Below, piece by piece: positions 31,850 through 45,800 of a DNA stretch of 64,000 nt (positions are counted from its first letter, which is position 1; each line of letters starts with the position of its first letter). Where the stretch lies: contig NMRA01000224.1 of the NCBI GenBank assembly GCA_002633005.1, forward strand, positions 253,072 to 317,071. The letters run 5' to 3'. The notes under the pieces were generated by a model. That model worked only from the letters and a program-made list of their open reading frames with translations, ran no database searches and was not told the DNA's origin. The DNA comes from Phoronis australis. Taxonomy: Eukaryota; Phoronida; Phoronidae. A program made the position numbers and the translations under genes.

Positions 31850-34800
31850 CTCTCATTAAGTTTTGTTTTTATTTGACACTCGCTGACAGTGTCAGCCCTA
31901 CAAACTAGAAGTTCTTAATGGTTGCTCCAAAACTAGGACCATGGAACTAAATTAGAAATTTTTTAAATACATGCCCATGAGCTTATATCGGGGAGCTGTC
32001 TGTGGAAGTTTCCAATACTTAAAGTTGTATTTTTAACTGAGAAGAAGTTGAATCACAAATTTTTATTGTCTGTTCTCTCCAATCTGTGTTTAGTGTCGTG
32101 AGCTTATCACCTCAAATTGTGTTGGAGGTTGACAGTATCTAATGAACGTTGGTGTAAATGGAACAAAAAGAATAAACTGTGATGTCACTTGCTCACCAGT
32201 CCAGTAGTCGTTGCCAAAGAGATCATGTGGTTGATTTTTTAGGAAAATTCTGTTTGTTGCTATGTACAAGTTCTATGCTCTCGCAAGACTGGTGATGATC
32301 TGCGTATGAATTGCCATAATAAAAACATTATTTTATTTGTTTGAACGTTTTGAATACAATGAGCTTTCCTCTTGTCTTTGAATTAAGGGCACAAGGTATT
32401 TCCAATTCAGGGTACTTTCCTAGTGTCCACCAGGAGTCGCCTGTTGTGGCCCATTGTTTTGAGAGCCATGCTGTGTACATGGTGATGCAAATTGATGTTG
32501 ATACTGATCCAGGGATGGTTAGGAGGGGTTCAGACCCCCTTTTCAGTTATTTGTGTGTTGTCCTGTTAATGAACTATGAAGTGCTACCTATGTCTGTTCA
32601 CTGTCAGACTCCCTTGACATGATTCTGGATCAGTGCCTGTGCCAGATGTTATCTCACCCTGCTGTGTAAAACAAAAGGTTGTCCTAAATTATCAACAATG
32701 CAATGTTGAATTAATTTTGTATGTCCTTGTATGAAACGGATTATATTTAGTTTAATTATATTTCTTCTTGTTCTATTTCTTGTGTTGATTGTCACAATGC
32801 TTCTTATAAATATGTCCATTAAACTAGTGTTTTTTAAAATCAACTATAATTTATTATCTTCTCTTATTCCTATTGTGCATCCAAGGCGCTCAAACTTTCT
32901 CCAGTTAATATCTAATATTTCCATACCTCCACTTTTTGGCCATAACGTTGTGAGATGGTACTTTCGTCAGGAATTTTTTTAAAAGATATTTTGAAGCGCA
33001 GGTGCAGTAATTAAACACTAATTGATAGAACAACTCTCACCACAATTCACTGCTTTACTGGATAGTGTATGACCTGCTGTTAACTAAATGTAAGTCAACA
33101 TCAGGCGTGGAAATTAAGGACTAGGTGCGTTGCAAGCGTTAAAAATCATGAGTGACGTAAACGGTACATAAAACGCAGAAGCCAGTCCCGCACTTGTCTA
33201 GACATGGTTGCCAAGTGAAACGAACACTGTTACAATGTTTAAAATAAAAACATCGAGATCAAAGATACCATGCAGTTGGCGACAAGAATCAACAGTATGT
33301 GAGCGCTGGGTCTGCTAAACTGGCCTTCTTGAATAAGCGACGGTTTTTAAATAAGCGCAGGTTTGGACTAAGCGCCTTGTCAAATAATGTCTGAAAAAAT
33401 AAACATCTGGGCGTTAATACGTGACACTGAAGAATGTTTCACATCTCTTAATACATTGCAAGTGCCTTTCAGGGTTGGGCTGAAATGCGTTCAGCGGTCG
33501 CGATAACTCGTATTCGCCCATTAACCCGTTACAAAACGCGTAAATGAGCCGAAGTAAAACCCGCACGCGTTACTTACTGACAGATTTGGAATTCCATAGC
33601 TGGATGACGTTACACAGAAGTCACGGTATTTACCGTTTGACCAAATTCTAAAAGTGTAGCAAACAATCGAAGCACCACAATAAGTAACCTTAAATTTCAA
33701 GTTATAAGTTGTATTTCGACCACGTTTTCTTCACAACTAGTACAGCAGCGACACCGCGAGGAGAATTCTCCGAATAGCCCCATTGTTGCTTGGTCACATG
33801 TGGCTCTTTCGAAAATGGACTCCATTTTTTAAATCGCAGTAGAACAAGATGTGTGGAGATAGTAAACAAACAATTCGTAAAAAAACAGGCCCTACACACA
33901 GCTAAACAATAGAAAGTCCCGATTTAAAATTAATTCCACGATAACGCTTTTAATTCATGACGTCAGCTGATTGGTGACGTGTATAATCCTTTCAATTTCA
34001 AAAATGACCGGCAGACATCATTACAGCGTTCTGTCGTTCAGTAACTTTTCCAGACGTGAGGGGTTCTGAACGTGCGATAACATCTGGCTCCTTTGTTAAC
34101 TGCCCATCACAGTCTTTTGTCCCGTATGACAACAAGCAAGCCAATTATCTCCCCAGGCTTCAAAGGAACGTATGGTGGTAATCCGTTTGGACAGAATAGG
34201 TTGTCTTACTTCTGGTGTAGTTCTGAGTTGGGCGATTTCGGTGATTCAAAAACAGAACATGATCAGCATTTGACGAGAAATTCAGAAATGCTACTGGTTT
34301 AAGCTCAAATATGTTATAACTTAACTTTCATTTTTATCAGCCCAGCCCAGTCAGCCGGGCTAGATACGATCTGATCGGAGCAATTATCGAAAAAAAGAGC
34401 GCTGGCCCTCCAACCATAAATGCCAGAATGGAGTTAATCAGTCGTGGCTACGGGGGTAAACTTCCCAACTTGTTGTTGGGCTACAGAATCGAGCAAGCTA
34501 GTTGAGAGCAACGGGATGTCGCCGTCATGTTGTGCACAGTCTGTGGAATCATATAGAGACAAAAGTTTTTGGCAATGACAAGATTAGCTTACAATACTCT
34601 CTACCAAATTAGGAGCGAATAGTTGGCAAAGGCATTGCTGCGCGGGAAGGCACCGAACTTTCGACAGTATGCATGGGTAGTGAAATGGTTAGTGAATCGA
34701 CGGGTACATCGCGTTGTTACGCAGCGATATCGCAAAGTTGTCAAATGTTATGGATGTGAGGCATTCAGTGAATACCCCTAAGGTGTCAATCAAGTCGCAG

Positions 34801-36404
34801 AGAAGATTTAGAATGATGGAAACCTGAACAAATGTGAGCAAGTTTATGTTATAGAAGAAGAATGTAAAACAGAGCAAGGGGAGATCCTGCAGCTGCAGAA
34901 TTGCACCGGACATAACACTGTCACATCACCTTACAGCAAAAATTGCAAAACCTCAACTAGCCTTAAATCTACCAACAGTCTAGGTGCCCATAACTTCGAG
35001 GAGAAAATTCACACTGATGCCAATTTGAACGCCTATTCAAATTTACTTCCGGTTTATATGTAATTAAAGACGATTGCGTAAACGAGCAAGTGGTGATCGT
35101 GTAAGATAACAACGGACAAGATACGACCACATCGCGCGACAGCGTGGCCTCAAAAAAATTGTGTCGAAAGCTGAAAAAGACACCAGAGTCACTTCTTTTG
35201 GGATAAATATCGCTATGTGCCACGTTGTTTTTGAGGACAGAACGCCTCCTAAGAGAAAAAACGAATACAAATTCAACTCTGCTGCTGGACGTAACAATAA
35301 ATTATGCACACCATATCTGCTGAAAGGTAATGAATGGGAGTGATGGACCACATATCGCTTGAGCTTCGTGACGCGCCAAATTCGTATTCTAAAAGCAGAC
35401 GGTCAACCTTCTGACAGGAATTAAGAGGTCAAATGCCACATTTTACGCCAGCAATACAACAAAGAACGTTCGCATCCTCTGAGAGACAGCACATGGAAGG
35501 AGTGCAGCTTCTGGAACTGCAGTCACGTGACACGTTAATTACCGAGAGGCAAGAACTTATGCAGATTCCAAAACTTAGGCTACCTCCGGAGAGAAAAGGA
35601 AAGGAAGATGCAATACTTCCGGTCGACGGAAATCACGAGACATAAGGTTTACATAACTCTTGAAATAGAAGCAGTGGAAGAGGCAGATGACGCCTTCATA
35701 ACGGAGAGATTGATTGAAGATCACCTTGGCTAGTGTTAAGTTACCGTACCCTAGCACCTTGATGGAAGAGTAAGGCTTCGCGAGATTCCGCGAAATATTG
35801 CCGCGTAGTTTCAATGAGAGCACGTGATACAGCAATCGAGCTCTATCATGATACCTCCAAAGCGTAAAGAGCTTGATGACGTATTCCCGACATTAAGGTA
35901 GGAGATATACATCAAAAGATGATCTTTGAGAATTTGAAAAATGATAAAACACACTAACTTGCATCCCATTAGGTGTTTATTGCTTTTTGTTGGTCGCCGC
36001 GCCTCTTTATCAAATGGTGTTAATTTGCACGACCTCAGTTGAACAATCCTCTTTAGCGGAGGTACAAAACGCTTGGCATGATAAACCTACGTTTAGAAAT
36101 GTCAGGGACTCCACAATCAATCCATTGGACATACGTCACAACCACACCTGACATTTGCCTTCATCTTTGCCAATTTCTCGACTTCAACTCAATATGTGAC
36201 GATTCAAGTTTGCATGCATTATAATGATGGATTACTTTTGAATATAATATAGTGACTAATTAAATGTGACGAAGCAGTAAAAGGGCGTGACTGATGCGTT
36301 GCATTCTGGGTAACCACCTTCGAACAGAGAATGGCGCTCTGTTATTTCGGGACCGGCCTTTTATTACAGAGAACTGTCTCAGTATATTACAGCGCACCCA
36401 GTCT
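31850..36404. other. Intergenic region between the convergent genes
   Basis: Downstream of both genes. Frames at 34093-34302, 35161-35343 and 35433-35645 are short and show no recognised motif. Nothing here can be supported as a gene. Confidence 0.5.
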
Positions 36405-36700
36405 TCAATATGGGGGGCTCGAATTCCTGACGATTTGGAACTTTTGGTAACAAAAAAGCGGGGCTCGAATTCCTGACGATGTGGACCTTTTGGTAACACT
36501 GAAAAAGCGGGCCACTAAGAAAAAAAACGGGGGCACCACCGTAAATTGCGCGTTTGCTGTTGTTTAGTGGACTTTTGTCTCACTTTCTCGGACTTTTTGT
36601 TTCTCAGAGGCGGACCTTTTTGCCCACTTCGCCAAATGGGGGGAGGGGGGNNNNNNNNNNNNNNNGGGGGGGGGGGCTCACTGAGTCCCCCCTGGGTGCG
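36405..36700. repeat. G-rich repeat with assembly gap
   Basis: Two tandem copies of 'ggggctcgaattcctgacga' plus about 35 nt (36415-36495), then 'gggggagggggg', fifteen Ns (36651-36665) and another G-run. Related to the interior of element C at 54278. It lies just beyond the 3' end of the CEMIP-like gene. Confidence 0.6.
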
Positions 36701-36800
36701 TGCATGTATTACATGACATTCACAGACTCTGCAAGATACAGTTTCAACAACAAAAATCGTAAAATACATTGTTCGGTATTTGCAAACGTGATAAGAAAAT

Positions 36801-36806
36801 TTTATT
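36801..36806 (-). promoter_or_regulatory. Polyadenylation signal of the CEMIP-like gene
   Basis: AATAAA on the minus strand 94 nt after the TAA, implying a short 3' untranslated region. Confidence 0.6.
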
Positions 36807-36899
36807 GACATTATATTCACGAGAGTACACACATTCAATCTCAAATTGCGGAGATTAAACTGAATCAGCTCACACACATTCGATAGAATTTTGGCAAAT

Positions 36900-39800
36900 T
36901 TAGAAAACAGGTCTCATGTTAACAGCGATCGGAACCTTCCGGTATTTCCCGTAGGCTGCCGCCCGACAGTCCCCGCTGCCACCACCCGCTACTCTTGCCT
37001 TGATATGCACGCGCTCACAACCAATGGATGAACAATGTTCCCAGCCATTTTTCTTCGCCGTTGCCTGGACTTTTACAAATAGAAGCCTGAAAAGATTAAT
37101 CCAATTATATTGATTGGTGTTATAACTTATGGTTTAATAAATAACGTATTTCTATTGGCTACAGGATTTACTTTTACAACTGAATTGTTTAAACTATTTT
37201 AAAACATATATTACCGAACAACGATTGTTTACTCGTACCTTCAGAATAAAGTCACAACACCATGATTTCTCAAAATGGTCATAATCAGCTTGAAGTAAAT
37301 GCTCTGTCTCTTAAAACAAAAGAATAAAACACAGTGGATTGAAAACCAGCGAAAACAAATCATATAGGGATGTCCATTTTCTTGCATACCCGACACTCCC
37401 GTCCCAGAAGTAAACGTCATTGCCGGCACTACGGTCTACGTCTGAGATGCTGTAAACACGTCTGAGCTGACGCTTTTTCGATTCGATCCCTGTGAATGGA
37501 CTTCTGACGGCGTAGTACACTTGCGTAAACGTAGTTCCGGTCGGGTAACACACTCCTACGCGCACCCAGTCGCCTCTACAATTGCAAGTTGTCATCAGTC
37601 AAAAATACCATACTTCGGATTTAGAAGCCCTCACTAGTTTGACACAGAATTCAAGATGACATTTATTTATGAAATATGAAAACAAATTAGTTCGCTATAA
37701 TTACTCTAGTACTCCAGAATTGGTTCCTCGAACTATTGAACAACTGTCCGACAGTAGGTCTATCCATTTGTCTACGGCGGTTTCCACTAGCATATGTTAT
37801 TCACTTCCTTTATTTCAGAAGCACGTCACGTATTTATCAGAAGAAACATTTTAATCCATTTATGCGAAACCGAGCGCGTTACCTCAGCGGAGAAGAACAT
37901 CACTAAAGTACAACTGGTGCGAACACCCAATTCCTGTGCTGCGGTCGATTCAGATTAAACAGCTCGCTGGTGCCGCTAGGTGGTAGCCAGCGCGTGCTGG
38001 CCAGGCACGTAGAGAACCAGCGAGATAAAACAGAAGACCTACTCTTAATAAGCGCCACCAACTGAACATCTGCAGTCTACCTTTCTTCCTACCTCTCAGC
38101 GAAGAGCGGGTTCAGCCAGACATGCGCGGGAGACCGCCTGTCCCAGTGCACAGTGTAACCCCTCTCGCTCATCACTCCGAACTGATGCTGTTGTTCCGGC
38201 CCATGCTGTAACCCGTCCAACTTCAGCCCCTTGTCCGGATACTCGTCTCTCACTAGAGTAGCCTTGATTTGTACGTAGTCACTGTTGACGTACAACTGTA
38301 ACAGTTGAGGGTAATGGAGAGTTGAAAGCACAATACTGAGATGTCTATGGTTGAAACAAAATTTAAACATCTATGTGCGCTTGCACGTGTCCTAGAGCAT
38401 GCATAGCAGAGTGAACCGACATTTTATGTCCTCCGCTACAAAAGCGAAGTTTTGATTTAGACCATTTGCCGCTACAAAATTGTTCTCAACTTGTTTCTCT
38501 TCACATAGTGGAAGAAACAGACAAATCCATATTCCTTGAGAGCGTGCTGAGCGCGTAAAATGACGCCCCGTGACAAGCCAACTTGAAGAGCCTGGTCTCA
38601 CGCAATAACGAACTGTCATGATCAGTTCCTTCAGAGCCCCGAAATCAAAGATATTACAATAATCCCCTCCAATTTGACTAAGGAATTATTTGTGACCAAT
38701 TTCATTACTGTAAAAAGTCCAAATAAAAAATCGTTATTGTGATCATGGAAAGTGGGTCTGTAGACGCTTTAAACCCAATCTTAAAAATTGTTGCTTACGT
38801 TTCTAAGGAATGTTCATTTCTACACCGGCGTTTACACGCACGCACGCACACAAGCACGCACGCAAGCGTACAATTAGGTTGCTAAAACTCACTGTATACT
38901 TCCATTCTTTAGATACGCGTTCATAGTCCCTTAACTCACATAAAGTAGATGCCCGGGCAGTGAAAGGGACCCCTGGTGAATTTTTATTTACAATTATGAC
39001 CTGTGGTAGGCGAGATATCGCCGAAATAGCATAACTTCACTCCTTTTTCACTAGTGGAACTCTAAAGATGCAATGACTTTTCCACTGAGAACGTAGTTTT
39101 GAAAGCGAACAGGAAGACCGTATACGGCGCCACGTTTCACATTTTTACTTTGATGAGCTGATGGCTTACATTGAAAGCCCTGGATCCAGAGCAGATGGTA
39201 GCTCCCCACTGTGGCTTGTCAATACATCCGCGATGCTGGTACATGTAATTGTCCTTTCTGGAAACATAACTGTCCCTGAACCCAGTCGTACTGCCGTCCT
39301 GGTCGTGAATTACCGCAGTCTTATCGCCATCTATGGAACCTTTGGGAATGTACACCAAGCTAGCCTGGAACAGAGTTTGCACAAAATAATTTCTCAGTGT
39401 GAACTTGAATTGTGCCACAATCGCCCCTGCGCACATGGAACTCGATCAAATATAACGTGCAGTTGGAAAATACACGACGTGCAACGGGACGGCAGTATAG
39501 GAACTTGACATTGGTAGCCAGTTTTAACATGTTTCGAAGACAAGGGTCTTTGTTGAGTTTTTAAATTGTAACTGCAATCCATGACTGAGTGCTGCTTATT
39601 TTTCTCATTTTTCTTATTCTAATATTAAAGCGGCCATTTTTCTACGATGCGGCTTGGAAAGGTTAGAATTTATTATGTTTTCTAACTCGAGCGTTTGACT
39701 TAGCGCTCGGTCTCATTACGCGATCATGATCTTGAACAACGTACAACGGTTCAGTGATGCACGTAAAGCACTGCCGTTAAAAGCAGAGTGCCAGAGATCG

Positions 39801-42800
39801 AAAAAAGTCTTATGTCTTTTCCCAGCCACCGTAATTTTCAGTTTCAATTCTATGTATAAAAATATTTTGGCCTTTCATTGTAATCCTCTGAAATTCGCTC
39901 ATAATTCAAGACAATAATCCAACTCAATAACAAGGTCTACCTTGCTGTCGGCATCAAACGTGTTTCTTTTCAAGTAACTTTCCGGCGTGAACATAAACGG
40001 ACTCGATTTGAATTTGATTGCCGAAGACTTTCCTCGTGCGGAGTTCAGGTATTTCCGGAAAGTGCATCCTTCAATCTTCACTGGTCCATCGTACACCTCA
40101 AACCCAGTTATGGCATAAAATCTACGAACACACAGGTATTGACATACAATTTAGTTACCTACACAGCGCAAGCAACACCAGAGCGAAGTAAAAATTACAC
40201 TCCCATGAATTTATCCCATATTTCAAATTCAATATGAAAAAAATGAACTTGCTCTCGGTTAATTGACAACATGTCATAATTTTAGTTGCATTCACGTTAG
40301 TATGCAAATGAAACCATCTCTCGCAAAATTCGTTTATGGATATCGTCTTTCATTAAGATTTTATTGACAACTTCGTCATGTTCAAATTGTATTTTGCTGA
40401 CGACAACATAACGGATGTGTCCTCACAAAATTAAAATGACTAAACAAGATCTCACGAGGGTGATCCAAAACTTCGTTCCTTTCCGTCGTATCCTTTCCCC
40501 CACCAACGATTATTGGGACTTCTTGATCCTCTGTTGGCGCTCTCGCCAACAAACACCGTGTCGACCACCTCCTGATGGGAACCGTAATCAAATGGAAGCG
40601 AGCCCGCGCTGCAACAAGCGAATGAGATGTGTACGAAATGGAGTTAACTTGTGACTTTTTCACGACCAGTTATCCAGCGACTTTTTAGATTTATTTCAAG
40701 AAAAAGGATTCATTTGGGAGTAAGAAATTTTAGAAAGAGGCATATTTCCGACTAAAAAAATCTACTGAAGGGCATTTGAAATCGTCAACATTTTTAAACT
40801 TTACATCGCCAAAGACGTACTCATTTTTGACAAGGGATCTCATCTTCTTTAGTTAAATTAACTTCAGGCGTACAAAGACACATGTCCAAAAAGCTCAAGG
40901 GGTAGGTTTAAACATAGACTATAGTACATGGACCGCCAACTCCGTATACTTTCAATGGACGAAATCTGTGCTCTTACGCTTAAGCTGTTACCTCATTATT
41001 GCCTAGCGACACCTGGCCAAATTATCTGGTGTTATTTCCGGCAAGTACGTCGTCTGCTAATCATGGTCGGCTGTTGTGTGGTCGGGTGATAATAGCATTG
41101 CTAAACAGCGATTCATTGCCGAATTATTTTTTTTCGTTGTACTGGACAGCAAAATAGATGCAAGAATTTCCCGTCACAATACACTAGCCGGAAACTGAAA
41201 CAGATAATTTAGGAGAGTGGCGCCTCCTCTAGGATAGTACAATTTTTAGAAAATGTCGGAGTTGCGAATCTGTTGTCTATAATCTATGGTTTAAGGAACT
41301 AACTTTTACCAAAGGGCGATGTTTATGGAACAGAACTCTAAGAAAGAGTGATGGAAGCTCTTTGCAAATGTTCCCTTTTTGGAGACCACTCTACGTGTCA
41401 AACATATAGTCAAAGTACTCTCTCGGCCATTAAAAGCCAAGCGAGATACTCATGGCGTCAAGATAGATAGTTGAATATAGATTCTATGGTAAAAAGTCAT
41501 TAGCCCATTTATCAGCAACTGAAAGATTCACACGATTTCTTATCACAAAGGATGGAAAAGAATTTGAATTAGAATTCCCATCGACGTCCTAATATCAGAA
41601 AGAATAGGCCTACCAAGCCAATCCTTCGCATCAATTTTTTTGATATCTTAAAGTGCGAGTGCCATCCTTTTCATGTTTGTCGTAAATACAACACAAAGAA
41701 CGTAAACTATCAACTCTTATTACCTTGACAACGTGAGTCCAATATTGTTGTCAGCAAACTGGGAATTTCTCACAAAGATGTCGCCACCTCTCATCCACCC
41801 TCCAGCATTGTTTTTGTAACAAATGAACTTGTCAACAATGGCCGGGTCACGTGGTTTGCTAGTATCAGCATCAATGTGCGGAGCGTACCTGTGATTCGGG
41901 GAACAAGCCAGGAAAATACCAGTTAGTAAAATGACGTATTAGTTTTGAGAGAACTGGGACCAGGTCTCGTGGAAATCTTTAAAAATGATTTGTCACCAGA
42001 TATAGTGATTTGTAGGGATCAGTATATACTAAGCACTGTTAAACTCTTGCCGACTTATAACCTTGATGGCTCAATTTTTTCATTCCAGACAACCTTAAAA
42101 TCAATTAAACACTTCGTGAATTACAGCCGTATGTATATATTTCGTTTTTGTTGTCAAATCGTCTACTTTTACAAAGATGACGGTCTGAACGTAAGAATAC
42201 AATCAAAATGTCAAAAGTGTATCTGAAATTCACAAGAGCTTCTCTTTAATATGAAACGCTAAGATGACGTACTAAAAATATTAAATTGTTCATATTTTCT
42301 GTTAGCTGGTGAGCAATGCGATTCATTTTGTGACGTTCGGAAAAGGAAAAACACTTTTTAAGAGACTTACAGGCCACCGCTAAATGAAAATCGTTCTTGA
42401 GGAGCTTGTTTGGATGGCTCTGAATCTTTCACACCAAAATCGATCATAATTCCTTGCTGAAACATGAATTTACATACGTTTTATATTTTTAAAATGCCGA
42501 CTCGGATAAAATGTTGCCATTGGATTTAAGTGTTATAAACAAGTTTTTAATTACGACGACAACAACAAGAACAACAATACTATAAACATTATTATTGAAT
42601 AAATATGTACATACATAAATACCAGTACAGTTCAGTAGCAGCTCTTAGTTAACACAAACTTCGTTGAAAACACGAGAGACTCTGTATCAAACGTTCAAAC
42701 AAAAATTTTTATTCCTGTTCTCAGCAAAGTTTGTATAGATAAATATGCACCCTATGGTATAAACTTAACTTTGATATCAGTACCTACTGGCAAGATAACT

Positions 42801-45800
42801 TCATAATTGCGTTGACTTATCTCGTAGATTTCACCCAAAATGGAAGCCGTGTTCCATTAAAAGCCTTTGATCGTAATAAACTTGCCGTAGAGCGACTGAA
42901 ACGGGTTCGTGATTCGACCATTGCGCGCAATTATGTCGGGTGAACATGATGACGCCTACAGGGCAGGATGGAAGCTTTTGCTTGCAACATTTGTTTGTTT
43001 CCACAACCAAGCAAGAACAGAACCGGAAAGCATTATAATGGAATACATTTTACTACAGTTCTCCTTTAAGGTAACTTTAATTTTACCTGGGAGCACCGTA
43101 CTCACCCCACTGTTACTGTGGGCCCTGTTGTTGTAGAACTTTCCTATGGCACTTCTGGTGCTGTGTCCATCCGGTAAAATACCGGTGGAGGGTCCACTCA
43201 ATTTGTAGTGCATTATGAACCAGTATCCAACACCCTACATCATGAGAAGACGAGAAGAATGTTTTACCGTAACCACAGGAGTAACGTAGGAAGAACTCTA
43301 CAGAAGGTGGATATAACTTCATGGACAACCAGTTCTTCGTGAGAAAAACTGAGGTGAACACTGCACCGGAGAAAGCTCCAACAAAAAGGATTATGTTGTC
43401 TCGTATCTTCCCTTGACACACCGACATTTTCAGAATAGTTGCAAATCATTCAACATGGCCTATTCAACCAGAGTCGAGACATATCCAGCATATTAAAAAA
43501 CAAAACCACGTAAAATACTCTAGTAAGACAATCGAGGCGAGGAAAATTTTGTTTGAACTGAAATTTGAAAGAACTCAGACAGCATGGAACGCTGTGGACT
43601 CACTTGTAACATCTGGGCTCAAATCCTGTGTTGGACGGAAAGCTACAAGTCTCTTCATCTGTAACTGGTTGTTGATTTGAGGGCGTGAAAGGCAGTGAAT
43701 TTGATGTAGATGTGTAAAGAACGGTCATGTCAAACAGCACTGAGCAAGTGATGAAGCTTACCTCTCAAAAAGAATTTAGAAAAGAAAACAACTGGCCTAT
43801 AGATAAGCAACAGGCATCGTGCCTTAGCGTAGTACAGAAACTATAACTTGAATCATGCCCATTCACAATTGCACGACTGATCTACTTTTCAAAATGTGAG
43901 TTACATTGGGAGAAAACTCCTTAGCATGAGAGTGGTGCTGTGCCATTTCAGGACGGGTCTATTGGGACAGTATTTTGGAATCCTTCTTATCTTACCTGTG
44001 AACCTGCTGCTGCGTTGTTGATAAACGTGTTGTTTGGGTGGGCAAACCAGAATGTAGACAAGGCGCTGAAATTAACATCAAGTAACATGAACACACCAGG
44101 TGTTTCCAAACAGGAAAAAAATGAACATCAAACGAAATGCATAAAATCGGGAGTGAGTCGTAAAAGACCACATAGGGGGCGTATCTAGACACTTGTTCAG
44201 GAACAATACAAGCAGAGTGAAAAGTTATCAATCAAATACAGCTTTACTTGTCGACAAGTTCAAATTACACACTGGTAGTTGATTGGAGGATGCGACACCT
44301 ATTTTTCGTAAATAATTTGACGGAAATGACAAAGGGCCAAAATTTGATGGGCAGGAAATATAGCCATACTTCCCATTTTCGCATGCGCTTAATTGCATAC
44401 TTAGTTGATACGACTATATATAACCAAGACTTTGAAAGAATAAATTAAGACGACTTCAAAATATTTCAAAACTGTTCCTTTTTAAGTGGGTGTCGGTTCC
44501 CTGAAATTGTTTTTTATGTAGCTTATGCCTTACGTCTTCTGTAGAAAACTATAAGAAAACTTTAAAGTGTTCGACTGCTTCTGTAAATTTGTAGTCACAT
44601 TAAAGGTGTAAGAATGATTGACTCGTTTAGGGTACTTACACCCCCGTTACCTGTGAAACAATAAGGAAAAAACTCTTCTTCGTTTCTTCGTAAAAGTTCA
44701 TTATTGGAAACACACTTTTCTCGAATTAAAGCAACATCAATCACACAGAGGAGAATTAGCTTAATATTCACCTTACCATTAACAAACTTGAAAAATAAAG
44801 TTAAGTATATAATAATCATTCATTGCTAAAACAGATACATTTAAATCGACTATTTGTCATACTCAGATGGAGATTAGCCTTCATAAAAATAATATGCATG
44901 CAGGCGTTGAACGGGTTTGCAACGATACCGCAAGCTAAGGTTACGCAGCCCGGACTTTCGAATGTATCGTTATAGTTTTACGGTTCTTCAAGTCCCTCAT
45001 GACTAGAATGAAGCATTTATAAACATTGGCTGCAACTCCCATAATTTGTACTTTTGTGCAAGCGAATGAGGAACAGTAAACAAGTTCACGGTGGTGGCTT
45101 TCACTTTATACCGGAATTCATTTCACCGCCTAAGCTTCTTCGACAGAGATCTACTGAAATACGTGCACTTGGCAAACCAATGAAGAACTCACTTGCCGCA
45201 GTTGCCAGAGTGTGGTTGGTAACCTGGCCAAACTTTGTGCCGAATCTTTACACACATGTCCGAGTTGCGATCGGTTGGTAACACTGTGCCGTGACGGGTT
45301 ACGGCACCAAGATTGTGATCGAGTACGTTGAAGCGCTCGCCGCCATCTTCCAGGAAATAACAATGACCTAACGTGTCGTATCCAACTGTGTCTTTCACCT
45401 ATAAATATGAATGAGGGGCAAACGGTGACAACTGGCACAGGATCCAGGGGGAGCCCAGGTAGACCGGCTCCCCAAAATAACTTTTTGTATTGCTGTAGTA
45501 GGCCTACACAAAAAGTGAACACGAAGCGCTCTCCATGTCTTTTGATTGCCAGACCTCCCTCCGTGCATCAGGTCTGCAGATGGAGGTCATGAAGAATGAA
45601 TCTGTTATTGTTCTTTGCTGGATATTTGATGATTTTTTACATTTTTATTGCACTAGCATATTCTAATAGGATAGTGTGTGATGTCTAGCAACACCTCTTT
45701 CAAACAGAATAAGCCGCATCAGCTTCCCTAAAGTCGTCCGCTTGATGCAGTAAGACTATAGTGTACGAAACAGAGAACACGTACTAAGAGATGATTGGTT

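Noticed and set aside
40382-40663. 93-codon minus-strand ORF
   Set aside because: It overlaps the true exon 40608-40456 in another frame; the correct frame reads VFVGESANRG and NNRWWGKGYDG and has consistent splice phases.
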